A stretch of 64,000 bases of DNA, taken from contig CAWABB010000001.1 of NCBI GenBank assembly GCA_963780165.1, forward strand, positions 1,736,001-1,800,000. Reading direction: 5' to 3'. Shown here piece after piece: positions 52,304 to 60,718 of this stretch. The position numbers and the translations under genes are program-made. Each line of letters opens with the position of its first letter. Within the stretch, counting starts at the first letter, position 1. The notes under the pieces were generated by a model. That model was not told the DNA's origin, searched no databases, and saw nothing but the letters and a program-made list of their open reading frames with translations. The DNA comes from CAWABB01 sp963780165 (lineage in GTDB: Bacteria; Bacteroidota; Ignavibacteria; UBA10030; UBA6906).

Positions 52304-54992
52304 GCTTGAGCTCGCGGGGCCAGTTGATAACGAGCGTCACGGGGTTCGTGGAGCGCTCCCCGGCGGCCAGCTGGGCCACGAAGCGTATCCCATCCGGACT
52401 CTGGTCGTAGACCGTGAATTGCTCGCGGCCCGCGAGATCGAAGAGCGGCTCCGGTATGCCGGTACTGAGCGTCTGATCACCCAGCTGCACCTTCACCGAT
52501 GTCAGCTTGCCCGTGCCTGACTCGTAGAAGATATTCCTTCCATCCCGGCTCCAGAACGGACCCTGCCCGCCCCCCGTAGAGATCTGCCACTTCCCTCCAC
52601 CGCCTGGGAACGGACGGACATATACCTCGTACTTGCCGGACTCATCCGACTGGTAGACCAGCCACCGCCCGTCGGGGGAAAACTCTCCAAGCCATTCGTT
52701 GAATTCCGTGGCAAGGAGGGCAAGCGGCTTCTTATCCCCGTGGAGATCCGCGTAATAGAGGTCCCATTTGGCGTTCGGAAGACGCCGGGAGAGTATGACG
52801 AAGCGCCCATCACGGGTGACGCCTGTTGGATAGAGTTCATTCTTTCCGTCGCTCAGAAGCAGCTTCTCCTCATCAGCCCCCCCGGCCGACTTGATGAACA
52901 CCTCATATGCTCCGTTCCGGTTTGAAGAGAAGAGGATGTTCTGTCCGTCGTGCGTCCACACGGGGGTCAAATCATCGGACGCGTGAAACGTGAACCGTGT
53001 CGTTACATTGCGCTTCAAGTCGTGCAGCCAGAGGTCGGTATTGCGTGACTCGGCGTCATAGTCGTCGAAGACAATACGGCCGCCGTCCGGGGACACCCTG
53101 CAGAAGTATGAGGGTGCCAGCTCGGCAACAGACCCGACGACCGTCCCTCTTTTGTCCACCCAAACCATGCGGGCATCGTCATTCGAGCCAGCCTGATAGA
53201 CGAGCATCCCGTTCGATGAAGCCGAGAAGATGCCCCGGCTCCGTGCCTGGTTGAACTGGACAAGATCCGACACGGGGAAAGCATCGCCCCGCAGCTCCCG
53301 TGCCTCCGCGCTGAAGGGCTGCGCAACAAGCGATTGCTCGCGCACGAAGAGCAGGTAGCCGTTCGCGAACACTGCATTCGAAGACGCATAGAGGAGGATG
53401 GAACTCTTTGAGCCGTCCAGAGACGCCACGTGGACCGCTTCTTGAACCCCCACGCGCCCCGTCCCTGCTTGTGATGTGTACAGAAAGTGGTTCTGATCGG
53501 GCAGGAAGCACGGCCATCGATGACTGGTTTCCCCCCGGGTGGTATCCAGCACTGTTACCGGCTCCGCCTTTCCGCCTCCGGTGTTGACTCGATGGATCGG
53601 GTCGCTTGAGCCCGGCGCAAAGAGGATCATCCCGGCCTCGTTCCATGATCCGCCTCTGCCCGACGGGGCGTCGCAGATGGTCAGGGGAGGTCCGCCTGCC
53701 ACTTCGATGCGCTTCAGCTTGCCGTCCGCAAAGAAACCCAGCGACCTGCTGTCCGGAGACCAGAAGGGATATGATGCACGGTCAGTTCCGGCCAGCGCCG
53801 TTGCGTTCACGAGCGCAAGCGATCGCACCCAGAGCGCCTGCCTCCCCGTTGAGTCTGCCGCCACAAATGCCAGCTTGGTTCCATCGGGGGAAAGGGCTAG
53901 ATGACCCCCGACGGTGGTATTGTAGTTCACGCCCGGGGGTGAGAGCAGCGATGAGCGAATGATCGGTTCAGGGTTCCCTCCCGACCGGAAGAGAGCCACC
54001 GCAAGCCCGATGACTCCCAGAAGCAGGATCCCACTCCCGGCAATCCAGGGGATACGTGAGCTGCGTTTTGGTCGAGCGGACGCGGCCGGTGATTCAGGAG
54101 GCAGCGCGGGTCCCGCGGCAGGGACTTCTCGCGAGAGCGGCGTGAGCGGCCGCGTCGGCATGACACGGCTGACGTGGGCCCTGCTCGACGTGCGTTTGAA
54201 GCGGCGGAGCTCCTTCGAGACCTCCTTGATCGATTGGTACCGTTCGTCCGGCTCTTTGGCCAGACATTCCAGGACGATCGCATCCAGCGAAGGATCGATG
54301 TCGGGATGCGTCGCCGAGAGGGGGACGGCTTCCACGTTCACGATCTCATACATCATGGCGGTTTCATGCGCACCCCTGAACGGGAGCTCGCCACCCAGCA
54401 TTTCGTACAGCAGGACGCCGAACGAGAAGATATCCGTACGGTGGTCCACGTCCATCCCCTGCACCTGCTCGGGCGACATGTATCCGGCGGTTCCGACAGT
54501 GCTACCTTCCTTCGTGAGGCGTGAGACCCCGGCCAGCTTCGCCAGGCCGAAGTCCATGATCTGCACGATTCCGTCCTTCCGGACCATGATGTTTTCGGGC
54601 TTGATGTCGCGGTGGACAATCCCCTTCTCGTGTGCGGCCGCAAGTCCATCCGCAATCTGGATCCCAAACTCGATGGCCTGTTTCTGGGAGACGCCGGATT
54701 TGCGGTCCGCCAGCGTCTGTCCGTCCACATACTCCATGACGATGAAGAGCTGCCCTTCATGTTCTCCGACGGCGTGGATCGTACAGATGTTGGGATGATT
54801 GATGGACGACGCGGCCTTCGCTTCCTGCATGAAGCGGTCCTTGTCGCTCATGGACGCAGCAAGATGCGCGGGCAGGAACTTCAGGGCGACGAACCGATCG
54901 AGCGTGGTGTCCTGCGCCTTGTAGACCACTCCCATACCGCCCCGGCCGAGTTCCGCCAGGATCGTGTAGTGTGAAACGGTTTGTCCGATCAT
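52290..54992 (-). CDS. Serine/threonine protein kinase with C-terminal PD40/TolB-like propeller
   Basis: 900 residues from the ATG at 54992 with GAAGGA ribosome site. The kinase domain starts MIGQTVSHYTILAELGRGGMG; catalytic loop IVHRDIKPENIMV, DFG in IMDFGLAKL, APE-like region GYMSPEQVQGMDV. A single TM helix (WIAGSGILLLGVIGLAVALF) follows. The outer part is a beta-propeller of PD40 repeats (DGTKLAFVAADS, DGRFVILSRRLP, DGRWLVYQSDESGKYEVYV). This is a common receptor-kinase form in Bacteroidota and Acidobacteriota. Substrate unknown. Confidence 0.93.
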   Translation of the reverse strand: MIGQTVSHYTILAELGRGGMGVVYKAQDTTLDRFVALKFLPAHLAASMSDKDRFMQEAKAASSINHPNICTIHAVGEHEGQLFIVMEYVDGQTLADRKSGVSQKQAIEFGIQIADGLAAAHEKGIVHRDIKPENIMVRKDGIVQIMDFGLAKLAGVSRLTKEGSTVGTAGYMSPEQVQGMDVDHRTDIFSFGVLLYEMLGGELPFRGAHETAMMYEIVNVEAVPLSATHPDIDPSLDAIVLECLAKEPDERYQSIKEVSKELRRFKRTSSRAHVSRVMPTRPLTPLSREVPAAGPALPPESPAASARPKRSSRIPWIAGSGILLLGVIGLAVALFRSGGNPEPIIRSSLLSPPGVNYNTTVGGHLALSPDGTKLAFVAADSTGRQALWVRSLALVNATALAGTDRASYPFWSPDSRSLGFFADGKLKRIEVAGGPPLTICDAPSGRGGSWNEAGMILFAPGSSDPIHRVNTGGGKAEPVTVLDTTRGETSHRWPCFLPDQNHFLYTSQAGTGRVGVQEAVHVASLDGSKSSILLYASSNAVFANGYLLFVREQSLVAQPFSAEARELRGDAFPVSDLVQFNQARSRGIFSASSNGMLVYQAGSNDDARMVWVDKRGTVVGSVAELAPSYFCRVSPDGGRIVFDDYDAESRNTDLWLHDLKRNVTTRFTFHASDDLTPVWTHDGQNILFSSNRNGAYEVFIKSAGGADEEKLLLSDGKNELYPTGVTRDGRFVILSRRLPNAKWDLYYADLHGDKKPLALLATEFNEWLGEFSPDGRWLVYQSDESGKYEVYVRPFPGGGGKWQISTGGGQGPFWSRDGRNIFYESGTGKLTSVKVQLGDQTLSTGIPEPLFDLAGREQFTVYDQSPDGIRFVAQLAAGERSTNPVTLVINWPRELKQHAR

Positions 54993-55670
54993 GCTGCGTG
55001 TTCCTTCGGAGCTCTGTGTGATGGGAGGTCTGTTGGTCCTGTCCTCTGTCACGAAAACGGCCGCGTGTTGAAGTCCGGCGGACAACACACCGTTCGTGCA
55101 CCCGTGCCAGGTCCGGCACCGTCTGGTTGGCGATTCGGCAGTTCGAGATCATCTCGCCGATGCGTTGCTTCGTTGGGAGCGCCCCCCTGTCTCGTCCGGA
55201 GGGGTGTCACAAAGCGGATTGTGTGGCCTGTGCACGGTCCAGCCGGTCCGGCTTCGCCGAACATCCTGAGGATCTGAATGTGGCGTATGGTCCGGCCGCT
55301 CATGGGTATGGCTGAGAACAGGCAAGTAAGTTAGAAGGTTGACAGCTATTGTCAACCTCACCACGCCGTGGATAACCCCGGCATATCGATGGCGCCACCA
55401 CGCCCTGTCGGCCCTCTACGGGGCATCAGTCATGATGATGTTCACCCCCTGGCCCCAACGGCTCCGTCTTGCTCCTCTCTCGTGAACCATCGGTTCTGCG
55501 GCGAGTTGTCCGATCGATTTCGCGAAGCGTCCGAAGCGCAACACGATGATGCATGACGTCGGCATGGCCGACGACGGAACGATACACCGTCGCCTGCCTG
55601 ATGCCACGCCCGGAAGTGATCGCACGATCGAAGTCGAACGAGCTGTCGCGAGGGGCAGGGGGAGTGCGGG
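54993..55670. other. 678-bp gap without a convincing gene; holds a kinase promoter
   Basis: The only gap longer than 300 bases. Open frames here have no recognisable domain and read like GC-rich noise. A minus-strand promoter-like sequence with a palindrome sits at 55328-55358. A short palindrome GTCGGC-ATG-GCCGAC lies near 55560. The span 54993-55320 would be a ~330-nt kinase leader. Confidence 0.7.
55328..55358 (-). promoter_or_regulatory. Promoter with perfect operator-like palindrome upstream of the kinase gene
   Basis: Minus strand: TTGACA (55350-55355), 16-bp spacer, TAACTT (55328-55333). A perfect 9-bp inverted repeat AGGTTGACA-N5-TGTCAACCT (55336-55358) contains the -35 box, so a dimeric regulator bound there would control access by RNA polymerase. 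Confidence 0.55.
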
Positions 55671-56423
55671 CTACCGCGGGAACCGGACGGAAACGCCCAT
55701 CCCAAGAAACCACCCCGGGTCTGATTCAAGGAGGGTGACCCCTCCCGTACAGTCCAGCTGAAGGTTGGAAGCAAGCAGATACGTTAGGCCGGTTTCGGCC
55801 TGCAAGAGCGGCGTCTCGCCCATCGCGGTCCCCCAGAACCCCTCGACGAACATGCCGAGCGATTCTGTCAGGTCCGCGCCGAGCGCCGAGGTCGCGAACA
55901 TGCCTGCCTCATCCTGTAGCCACAGGCCTCCCACATTTCCGGACAGCTCGAGCCAGCTATTCAGCGGCATCTCCGCGGCGAGGACGAGTTCAGGGGCGAG
56001 GTCTGGCGGTCGTAGGTTAGTGCTTCCGATCGGCAGATGAATGTGCGCCAGCGCGGCGAACCCCTCGCCGAGTCGGATTTTGGCGCCGGCCATGACGCCT
56101 GAAAGCCCGGCGTCCGAGGAGGTGGGCAGATCTCCGCTCTGCCTCTGGTGGACGTACCCTCCCCCGATGCGCGCTTCGACCGACTCGCTCAATCCTACGC
56201 GCACGAGCATTTCCGCGACCACCAGCCTGCGGAGTTCGCCCGATTCTCCCGTCACCCGCTCTCGCGCAAACCCCGATTCAACCTGCCAGAGTCCGGGCAG
56301 CACAAGTGCCGCTGACTCGGTCAGGTCGGGCCGGTCTGTCGAAAGCTCCGGCTCCTGAGCACGGGCACCATGTGCCCCGTGCATGACCGCAGTGGCCAGC
56401 ATCACAGCAAGAACAGATCTCAC
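55671..56423 (-). CDS. Outer-membrane beta-barrel protein (Phenol_MetA_deg-like transporter family)
   Basis: 250 residues. Signal peptide ends ARAQEPE. The mature start ELSTDRPDLTESA is the usual opening of this barrel family, followed by alternating amphipathic strands and a C-terminal strand ending VSVRFPR. It follows the split feoB genes by 33 nt on the same strand. A role in metal uptake across the outer membrane is suggested only by location. Confidence 0.8.
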   Translation of the reverse strand: MRSVLAVMLATAVMHGAHGARAQEPELSTDRPDLTESAALVLPGLWQVESGFARERVTGESGELRRLVVAEMLVRVGLSESVEARIGGGYVHQRQSGDLPTSSDAGLSGVMAGAKIRLGEGFAALAHIHLPIGSTNLRPPDLAPELVLAAEMPLNSWLELSGNVGGLWLQDEAGMFATSALGADLTESLGMFVEGFWGTAMGETPLLQAETGLTYLLASNLQLDCTGGVTLLESDPGWFLGMGVSVRFPR

Positions 56424-56456
56424 GCTTCCTCTCTTCTCTTCCCTTCCTTTCTCGAC

Positions 56457-57881
56457 TCACCCGCCAGCTATCAATCGCCACACCTGCGCCACGAAGAAAC
56501 AGACCACGATCCCCAGCACGAGGGGAAGCAGCGTCGCGACCGCGGTCCACTTCGCGCTTCCGGTCTCCTTGTAGATCGTATAGATCGTCGTAGAGCATGG
56601 GTTGTGCAGGAGACTGAAGAGCATCAAGTTTACGCCGGTCAGCGCGGTCCACCCGCCGGCACGCAGAATGTCGCCCACCGCCGACGCTGAATCCAGCTCG
56701 AACATCACGCCCGCCCCCCCTCCCACGCCTTGCAGCCCGAGCACGTGCACGGTCAGCATGAGCACCGTCGGGATCACGATCTCGTTTGCGGGAATCGCGA
56801 TCACGTAGGCAAGCAGGATCACGCCGTTCAGGCCGACCAGGAACGCCAACGGGTTCCACCAGTCCACCACATGGGCCGCGGTGCTGACACCGCCGATCTC
56901 CACGTTCGCCACTAGCCAGATCACGATCCCCGCTGGCACGGCGAAGACAACAGCGCGCCACAGAACAAAGGCGGTCCGGTCGATGAGCGACGTGTACAGT
57001 GTCTTCAGAATCTGAGGTGGTCTGTACGGCGGCAGTTCGAGACTGAAGGCTGACGGGATGCCCTTCAAGACCGTCCGGGACAGCGACCACGACATGGCGA
57101 GGCTGAAGAGCATCCCGACCACCGCCACTGCCACAACCGCTCCCGCACTGACCAGTCCCGCCAGCGCCGGAGTGACAAGCGATCCGAGAAAGATCGAGGC
57201 GATCAGGATCTGCGTCGGCCAGCGGCCGTTGCAGAGCGAGAAGTTGTTCGTGATGATCGCGATCAGCCGCTCTCGCGGGCTGTCGATGATTCGCGTTGCG
57301 ATCACGCCGGCGGCGTTGCAGCCGAACCCCATCGTCATGGTGAGGGCCTGCTTGCCGTGAGCGCCCGCCCTGCGGAACAGGTTGTCCAGGTTGAAGGCGA
57401 CGCGCGGCAGATAGCCGAAATCCTCCAGCAGCGTGAACAGCGGAAAGAAGATCGCCATCGGCGGAAGCATCACGCTGATGACCCACGCCATCGCGAGGTA
57501 CGCGCCGTCGACGAGAGCGCCCGTCAGCCACCAGGGCGAGCCGATCGATGCCGCGAAGCTCTTGAGCGCCGGGTGGACCGTATCTACGAGGATCGAGGCG
57601 ATGAGCCGGGATGGAACGTTTGCCCCCTCCACCGTAATCCAGAAGACCCCCGCGAGCATCAGCAGCATCAGCGGAAAGCCGAGCCAGCGGTTCGTGACGA
57701 GTCGATCGATTGTTGTGTCGAGGTCGAACTTCGGCTTCTCGCCCTCGCGCCGGACGGAGCGTCCCGCGATGCGCGATGCGGCATCATAGAGCGTGGCCGT
57801 TAACCCTTCGTGGGCATCGTCGCCGACTTCCCACCGTGCGGCTTCCGCGGCCGCGAGCAACGACTGCTTGCGCTCAGCCAT
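56457..57881 (-). CDS. feoB: FeoB membrane part (ferrous iron permease, split)
   Basis: 474 residues: the transmembrane half of FeoB as a separate gene. Two Gate-type repeats are visible, with GFGCNAAGVIATRIIDSPRE and the second region LIDRTAFVLWRAVVFAVPAG, plus ATLLPLVLGIVVCFFVA at the end. The N-terminal ~65 residues are cytoplasmic and connect where the GTPase domain would be fused. Overlaps the GTPase gene by 8 nt. Transports Fe2+ into the cell. Confidence 0.92.
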   Translation of the reverse strand: MAERKQSLLAAAEAARWEVGDDAHEGLTATLYDAASRIAGRSVRREGEKPKFDLDTTIDRLVTNRWLGFPLMLLMLAGVFWITVEGANVPSRLIASILVDTVHPALKSFAASIGSPWWLTGALVDGAYLAMAWVISVMLPPMAIFFPLFTLLEDFGYLPRVAFNLDNLFRRAGAHGKQALTMTMGFGCNAAGVIATRIIDSPRERLIAIITNNFSLCNGRWPTQILIASIFLGSLVTPALAGLVSAGAVVAVAVVGMLFSLAMSWSLSRTVLKGIPSAFSLELPPYRPPQILKTLYTSLIDRTAFVLWRAVVFAVPAGIVIWLVANVEIGGVSTAAHVVDWWNPLAFLVGLNGVILLAYVIAIPANEIVIPTVLMLTVHVLGLQGVGGGAGVMFELDSASAVGDILRAGGWTALTGVNLMLFSLLHNPCSTTIYTIYKETGSAKWTAVATLLPLVLGIVVCFFVAQVWRLIAGG

Positions 57882-58746
57882 TCTCCCTCCTCGTCTCAGT
57901 CTCTGCCTCCAGGGGCGTAGCTGTAGAGTCAGCAGTCCGGGCGGCGTGCGCCACCCTGGCTAGTTGCCCGAGCTCCCCGGTTCGTACCGCATCGATCATT
58001 CGCTGGTCGCCTTCCAGGAGCCGGAGCGCCACCCAGCGGGCGTTGGGCAAGCCTGGGAATTCCACGCTCACGCGCGCGGCAAGCGTATCGACCGCATCCC
58101 GAAGCGGTCCCGCGACAGATTCGACGCGGTAGGGTTTGCAGCGCGCGGCGCCCGTGGCAACGTCATACACCGCAGCGAGCAATTCGCGGATCCCCTCCCC
58201 CCCTCGCGCCGATGTGAGGACAACGGGGACTCCCAGGTCCTTCGCCAGCCTGCGCTCGTCAACCGTGATCCCGTGCCGTGCAGCTTCGTCCACCAGGTTG
58301 ACGCACACGACCGCACGGTCGGTGATCTCGAGGACCTGCAGGACAAGGTTCAGATTGCGCTCCAGCCGCGTCGCGTCAGCCACGATGACCGTCACGTCCG
58401 GCCGTCCGAAGAGGATGAAATCTCGCGCGACCTCCTCGTCCGTGCTTGTCGACAGAAGTGAGTAGGTGCCCGGGAGATCGACGACCCGGAACCGTTTGCC
58501 ATTGTAAGCGAATCCGCCCTCCGCACGGGTGACTGTCTTGCCTGGCCAGTTCCCCGTATGCTGGCGGAGGCCCGTCAGTGCGTTGAAGACCGTGCTCTTT
58601 CCTGTGTTCGGGTTGCCCGCAAGGGCAACGACGTAGTCGCCGTCCTGCACGCTCGCTCCAAGTCGGGTGAGGGGGCCGCGCGTGTTGACCGGACATGTCT
58701 CGCATGCTTCGGTGACCGGCGTACCGGTCTGATTCGGGGCGGTCAT
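57874..58746 (-). CDS. feoB: FeoB GTPase part (split FeoB, N-terminal half)
   Basis: 290 residues. G-protein motifs: G1 GNPNTGKST (residues 44-52), G3 DLPGTYSLLS, G4 NLVDEA, G5 TSARGGEG, followed by the helical GDI-like region. The fused TM part is absent and is encoded by the next, overlapping gene. An N-terminal extension carries Cys15 and Cys18 (CETC), not usual in E. coli FeoB. GTP binding drives or gates Fe2+ uptake. Confidence 0.92.
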   Translation of the reverse strand: MTAPNQTGTPVTEACETCPVNTRGPLTRLGASVQDGDYVVALAGNPNTGKSTVFNALTGLRQHTGNWPGKTVTRAEGGFAYNGKRFRVVDLPGTYSLLSTSTDEEVARDFILFGRPDVTVIVADATRLERNLNLVLQVLEITDRAVVCVNLVDEAARHGITVDERRLAKDLGVPVVLTSARGGEGIRELLAAVYDVATGAARCKPYRVESVAGPLRDAVDTLAARVSVEFPGLPNARWVALRLLEGDQRMIDAVRTGELGQLARVAHAARTADSTATPLEAETETRRENG

Positions 58747-59774
58747 GATGCCGCCTCCCGGGACACGTAGATCTGCTGCGCCTGATTGCGCCGCAGAGCG
58801 ATGAGCGACCCGCGCACGCGATACGCGACGGGATCGCCGCCGACACTCACCATCTCAGGGACAATCGTTGTCCCGGGAACCACGCCCAGGTCCATCAGCC
58901 TGCGCCGCTGCTGGCCCCGGCAGCTCCGGGCGATGCCAACGACGACCGCCTGCTCCCACTGCCCGACTCCCGCAAGGGTCCTGTACGGTCCGGGAATCCG
59001 CTCGTCGCTCCCGATCTGCTGAATCGTGAGGTTCCGCGCGAGCAGGGGCGCGAGCACCGCCTCCTCCTCGTCGGCCGTGAACCTGACCCGGTCGGGGCGG
59101 GACTCGATCATGCGGACCTGAGTTCCAGGATGAAGGCCGAGCGCGACGAGCTGGGCGTACACGGTCTTTGGTTCATCCTCCACATGGATGACGCGGCCCA
59201 GGCGTCCCACCGGAAGCTCCGGCAGCGAAACGCCGGGCCGCTTCGGGATTTCCCCCGTGGCGGAGGGAATCGGGTCCCCGTGCGGGTCGAATGCCGGGTT
59301 GCCAAGCCTCGCCGCGAGGGCATCTGCCTGCTCCGGCGTCAAGCTATGTTCGTGCCGTTCGGCGTCATCGTGCCACTCGGTTTCCTGCAGGCCGGACTCG
59401 TCGGCGAGGTGGTGCTCCCACAGGCGGTGCACCCGGACCACACGCAGTGCATACGAGCGACCTTCGCCGGTGAGAGTCAGTGCTCCGGCGGCAGACCGGA
59501 GGAGGTTGCTTTGCTCCAGCCGTGCTACGATATCAGCTGCCTGGTCCGTTGGGATATCCAGAGCGCCCGCGATGCTCTCCAGCGAGCACGTGAGTCCCCG
59601 GTACTCGCAGTCGTAGGCATGCTTCAGCGCATCTTCGCTCCGCACTCGCGACGTGACGCGGCGCGTGGTGCTCCACCTGTCGAGCAATCCGCCGTGAGGC
59701 CAGAAGATGATCCCGGCGGCTGCGAGGACGACAAGCCCCACGGTCAGCGCGGTGAGTGGATGGATGGATTCCAT
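58743..59774 (-). CDS. Membrane-anchored DtxR-like wHTH fused to two FeoA domains
   Basis: 343 residues. TM helix ~8-25; DtxR-type winged helix ~45-115 (SLESIAGALDIPTDQAADIV); metal-binding/dimerisation region ~115-175 (ERHEHSL, FDPHGDPIPS); two FeoA SH3-like domains ~182-252 and ~266-337 (ALGLHPGTQV; DLGVVPGTTI). It precedes feoB with 4-nt overlap. The usual role of FeoA is to bind FeoB; the winged helix may act as FeoC-like part or still bind DNA from the membrane. No free-standing FeoA gene is in the window. Confidence 0.88.
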   Translation of the reverse strand: MESIHPLTALTVGLVVLAAAGIIFWPHGGLLDRWSTTRRVTSRVRSEDALKHAYDCEYRGLTCSLESIAGALDIPTDQAADIVARLEQSNLLRSAAGALTLTGEGRSYALRVVRVHRLWEHHLADESGLQETEWHDDAERHEHSLTPEQADALAARLGNPAFDPHGDPIPSATGEIPKRPGVSLPELPVGRLGRVIHVEDEPKTVYAQLVALGLHPGTQVRMIESRPDRVRFTADEEEAVLAPLLARNLTIQQIGSDERIPGPYRTLAGVGQWEQAVVVGIARSCRGQQRRRLMDLGVVPGTTIVPEMVSVGGDPVAYRVRGSLIALRRNQAQQIYVSREAAS

Positions 59775-59823
59775 GGTTTGCGTTCAGGGTGAGATTGTGG
59801 TCTAGATGTGTGATCCGGATTTG

Positions 59824-59871
59824 GGTTCAGGTTCGGTTACAGGTTCAGTTTCGGTTGCAGTGTAGGTGTAG
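59824..59871 (-). repeat. Short tandem repeat between the two regulator genes of the feo operon
   Basis: Two 18-bp copies, GGTTCAGGTTCGGTTACA and GGTTCAGTTTCGGTTGCA (59824-59841, 59842-59859), differ at 2 positions and keep a six-base period (GGTTC). GTGTAG x2 follows at 59860-59871. It fills much of the 112-nt gap inside the operon. Confidence 0.75.
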
Positions 59872-59886
59872 GGTCTTGGCTCAGCG

Positions 59887-60540
59887 TCAGGTCGCTTCGA
59901 TGAAAATGTGGTTCGCAAGCTTCCCGCTGATGAAACGCTCCTTCTTCCCCACCATCACGCGGAGCGAACCGTCAAAAGGCACGGTTTCCTTCACGCGGAT
60001 CTTCTTGCCAAGGAGGATGCCGAGCGAGGATGCGTACTTCAACACATCCGGATCGGCGTCGCTCACACGCGAGACGACCACCACCGTACCGGGTTCCACG
60101 GCGGAGAGCGCGACCATGTTCGAGGGCGGGCACTCACCATCGGCGCTCGGAATGGGATCCCCGTGCGGGTCGCTCGTGGGGAACCCGAGCGCCTCATCGA
60201 GCTTGCGTTCAAGGGCCTCCGACGTGACATGCTCAAGCCGCTCGGCCTCCACGTGTATCGCATCCCACGAGTAGTCCAGGAACTTCACGAGAAACATCTC
60301 CCAGAGACGGTGGCGCCGGACGATCCTGAGCGCGACCTGCCGCCCCGCCGGAGTCAGCTCGACCCCCCGGTACCGCCGGTAGTTCACGAGCCCCTTTCGC
60401 GACAGCTTCTTGAGCATGTCGGTGATGGATGCGTCCGCGACCTGCAGGTGGGCGGCGAGCGCGGACGTGCTGGCGCGGTCCCCGCGCTGCTCGAACGCGT
60501 AGATGGTCTTGAGGTAGTCTTCCGTGCCGCGGTTGGTCAT
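59887..60540 (-). CDS. DtxR/MntR-family metal-dependent transcriptional regulator
   Basis: 217 residues: winged helix (TSALAAHLQVADASITDMLKKL), dimerisation/metal domain (RRHRLWEMFLVKFL, HVEAERLEHVTSEALERKL, DPHGDPIPS) and a C-terminal SH3-like FeoA-type domain. It binds Fe2+ or Mn2+ and represses metal-uptake genes. It is the first gene of the feo operon and its own promoter has a DtxR-type box, so autoregulation is likely. Confidence 0.92.
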   Translation of the reverse strand: MTNRGTEDYLKTIYAFEQRGDRASTSALAAHLQVADASITDMLKKLSRKGLVNYRRYRGVELTPAGRQVALRIVRRHRLWEMFLVKFLDYSWDAIHVEAERLEHVTSEALERKLDEALGFPTSDPHGDPIPSADGECPPSNMVALSAVEPGTVVVVSRVSDADPDVLKYASSLGILLGKKIRVKETVPFDGSLRVMVGKKERFISGKLANHIFIEAT

Positions 60541-60581
60541 GGGATTTGGAGAGTAATCCAGGGATCGGGCCCCGTATTTGA

Positions 60582-60597
60582 TTTAGAGATACCTAAA
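60582..60597 (-). promoter_or_regulatory. DtxR/MntR-type operator
   Basis: TTTAG-N6-CTAAA palindrome (on minus: TTTAGGTATCTCTAAA), close to DtxR/IdeR/MntR boxes. It covers the predicted start point of the promoter at 60602-60629. Confidence 0.65.
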
Positions 60598-60601
60598 AAT
60601 A

Positions 60602-60629
60602 ATATTAGAACTATCTGGGTATTTGTCAA
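60602..60629 (-). promoter_or_regulatory. Near-consensus promoter of the feo operon
   Basis: Minus strand: TTGACA (60624-60629), 16-bp spacer, TAATAT (60602-60607). Start point near 60595 inside the operator; leader of about 55 nt to the ATG at 60540. Confidence 0.75.
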
Positions 60630-60718
60630 GCCGGGCGCCTGAGGCGGGAACTCGCGAGCGTCGCAGATTGACCATTGACTGGAAATACGGGGAAATGAAG
60701 CGGAGCAACAACAGGGGG

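Noticed and set aside
55049..55303. 84-residue open frame on the minus strand, 24 nt behind the kinase promoter
   Set aside because: Placed well for a leader peptide, but the sequence (Arg/Pro/Thr/Gly-rich) looks like noise and has no ribosome site; kept only as part of the leader region.
59824..59871. Possible CRISPR-like repeat
   Set aside because: Copies are 18 bp, directly adjacent without spacers, and no cas genes are present.
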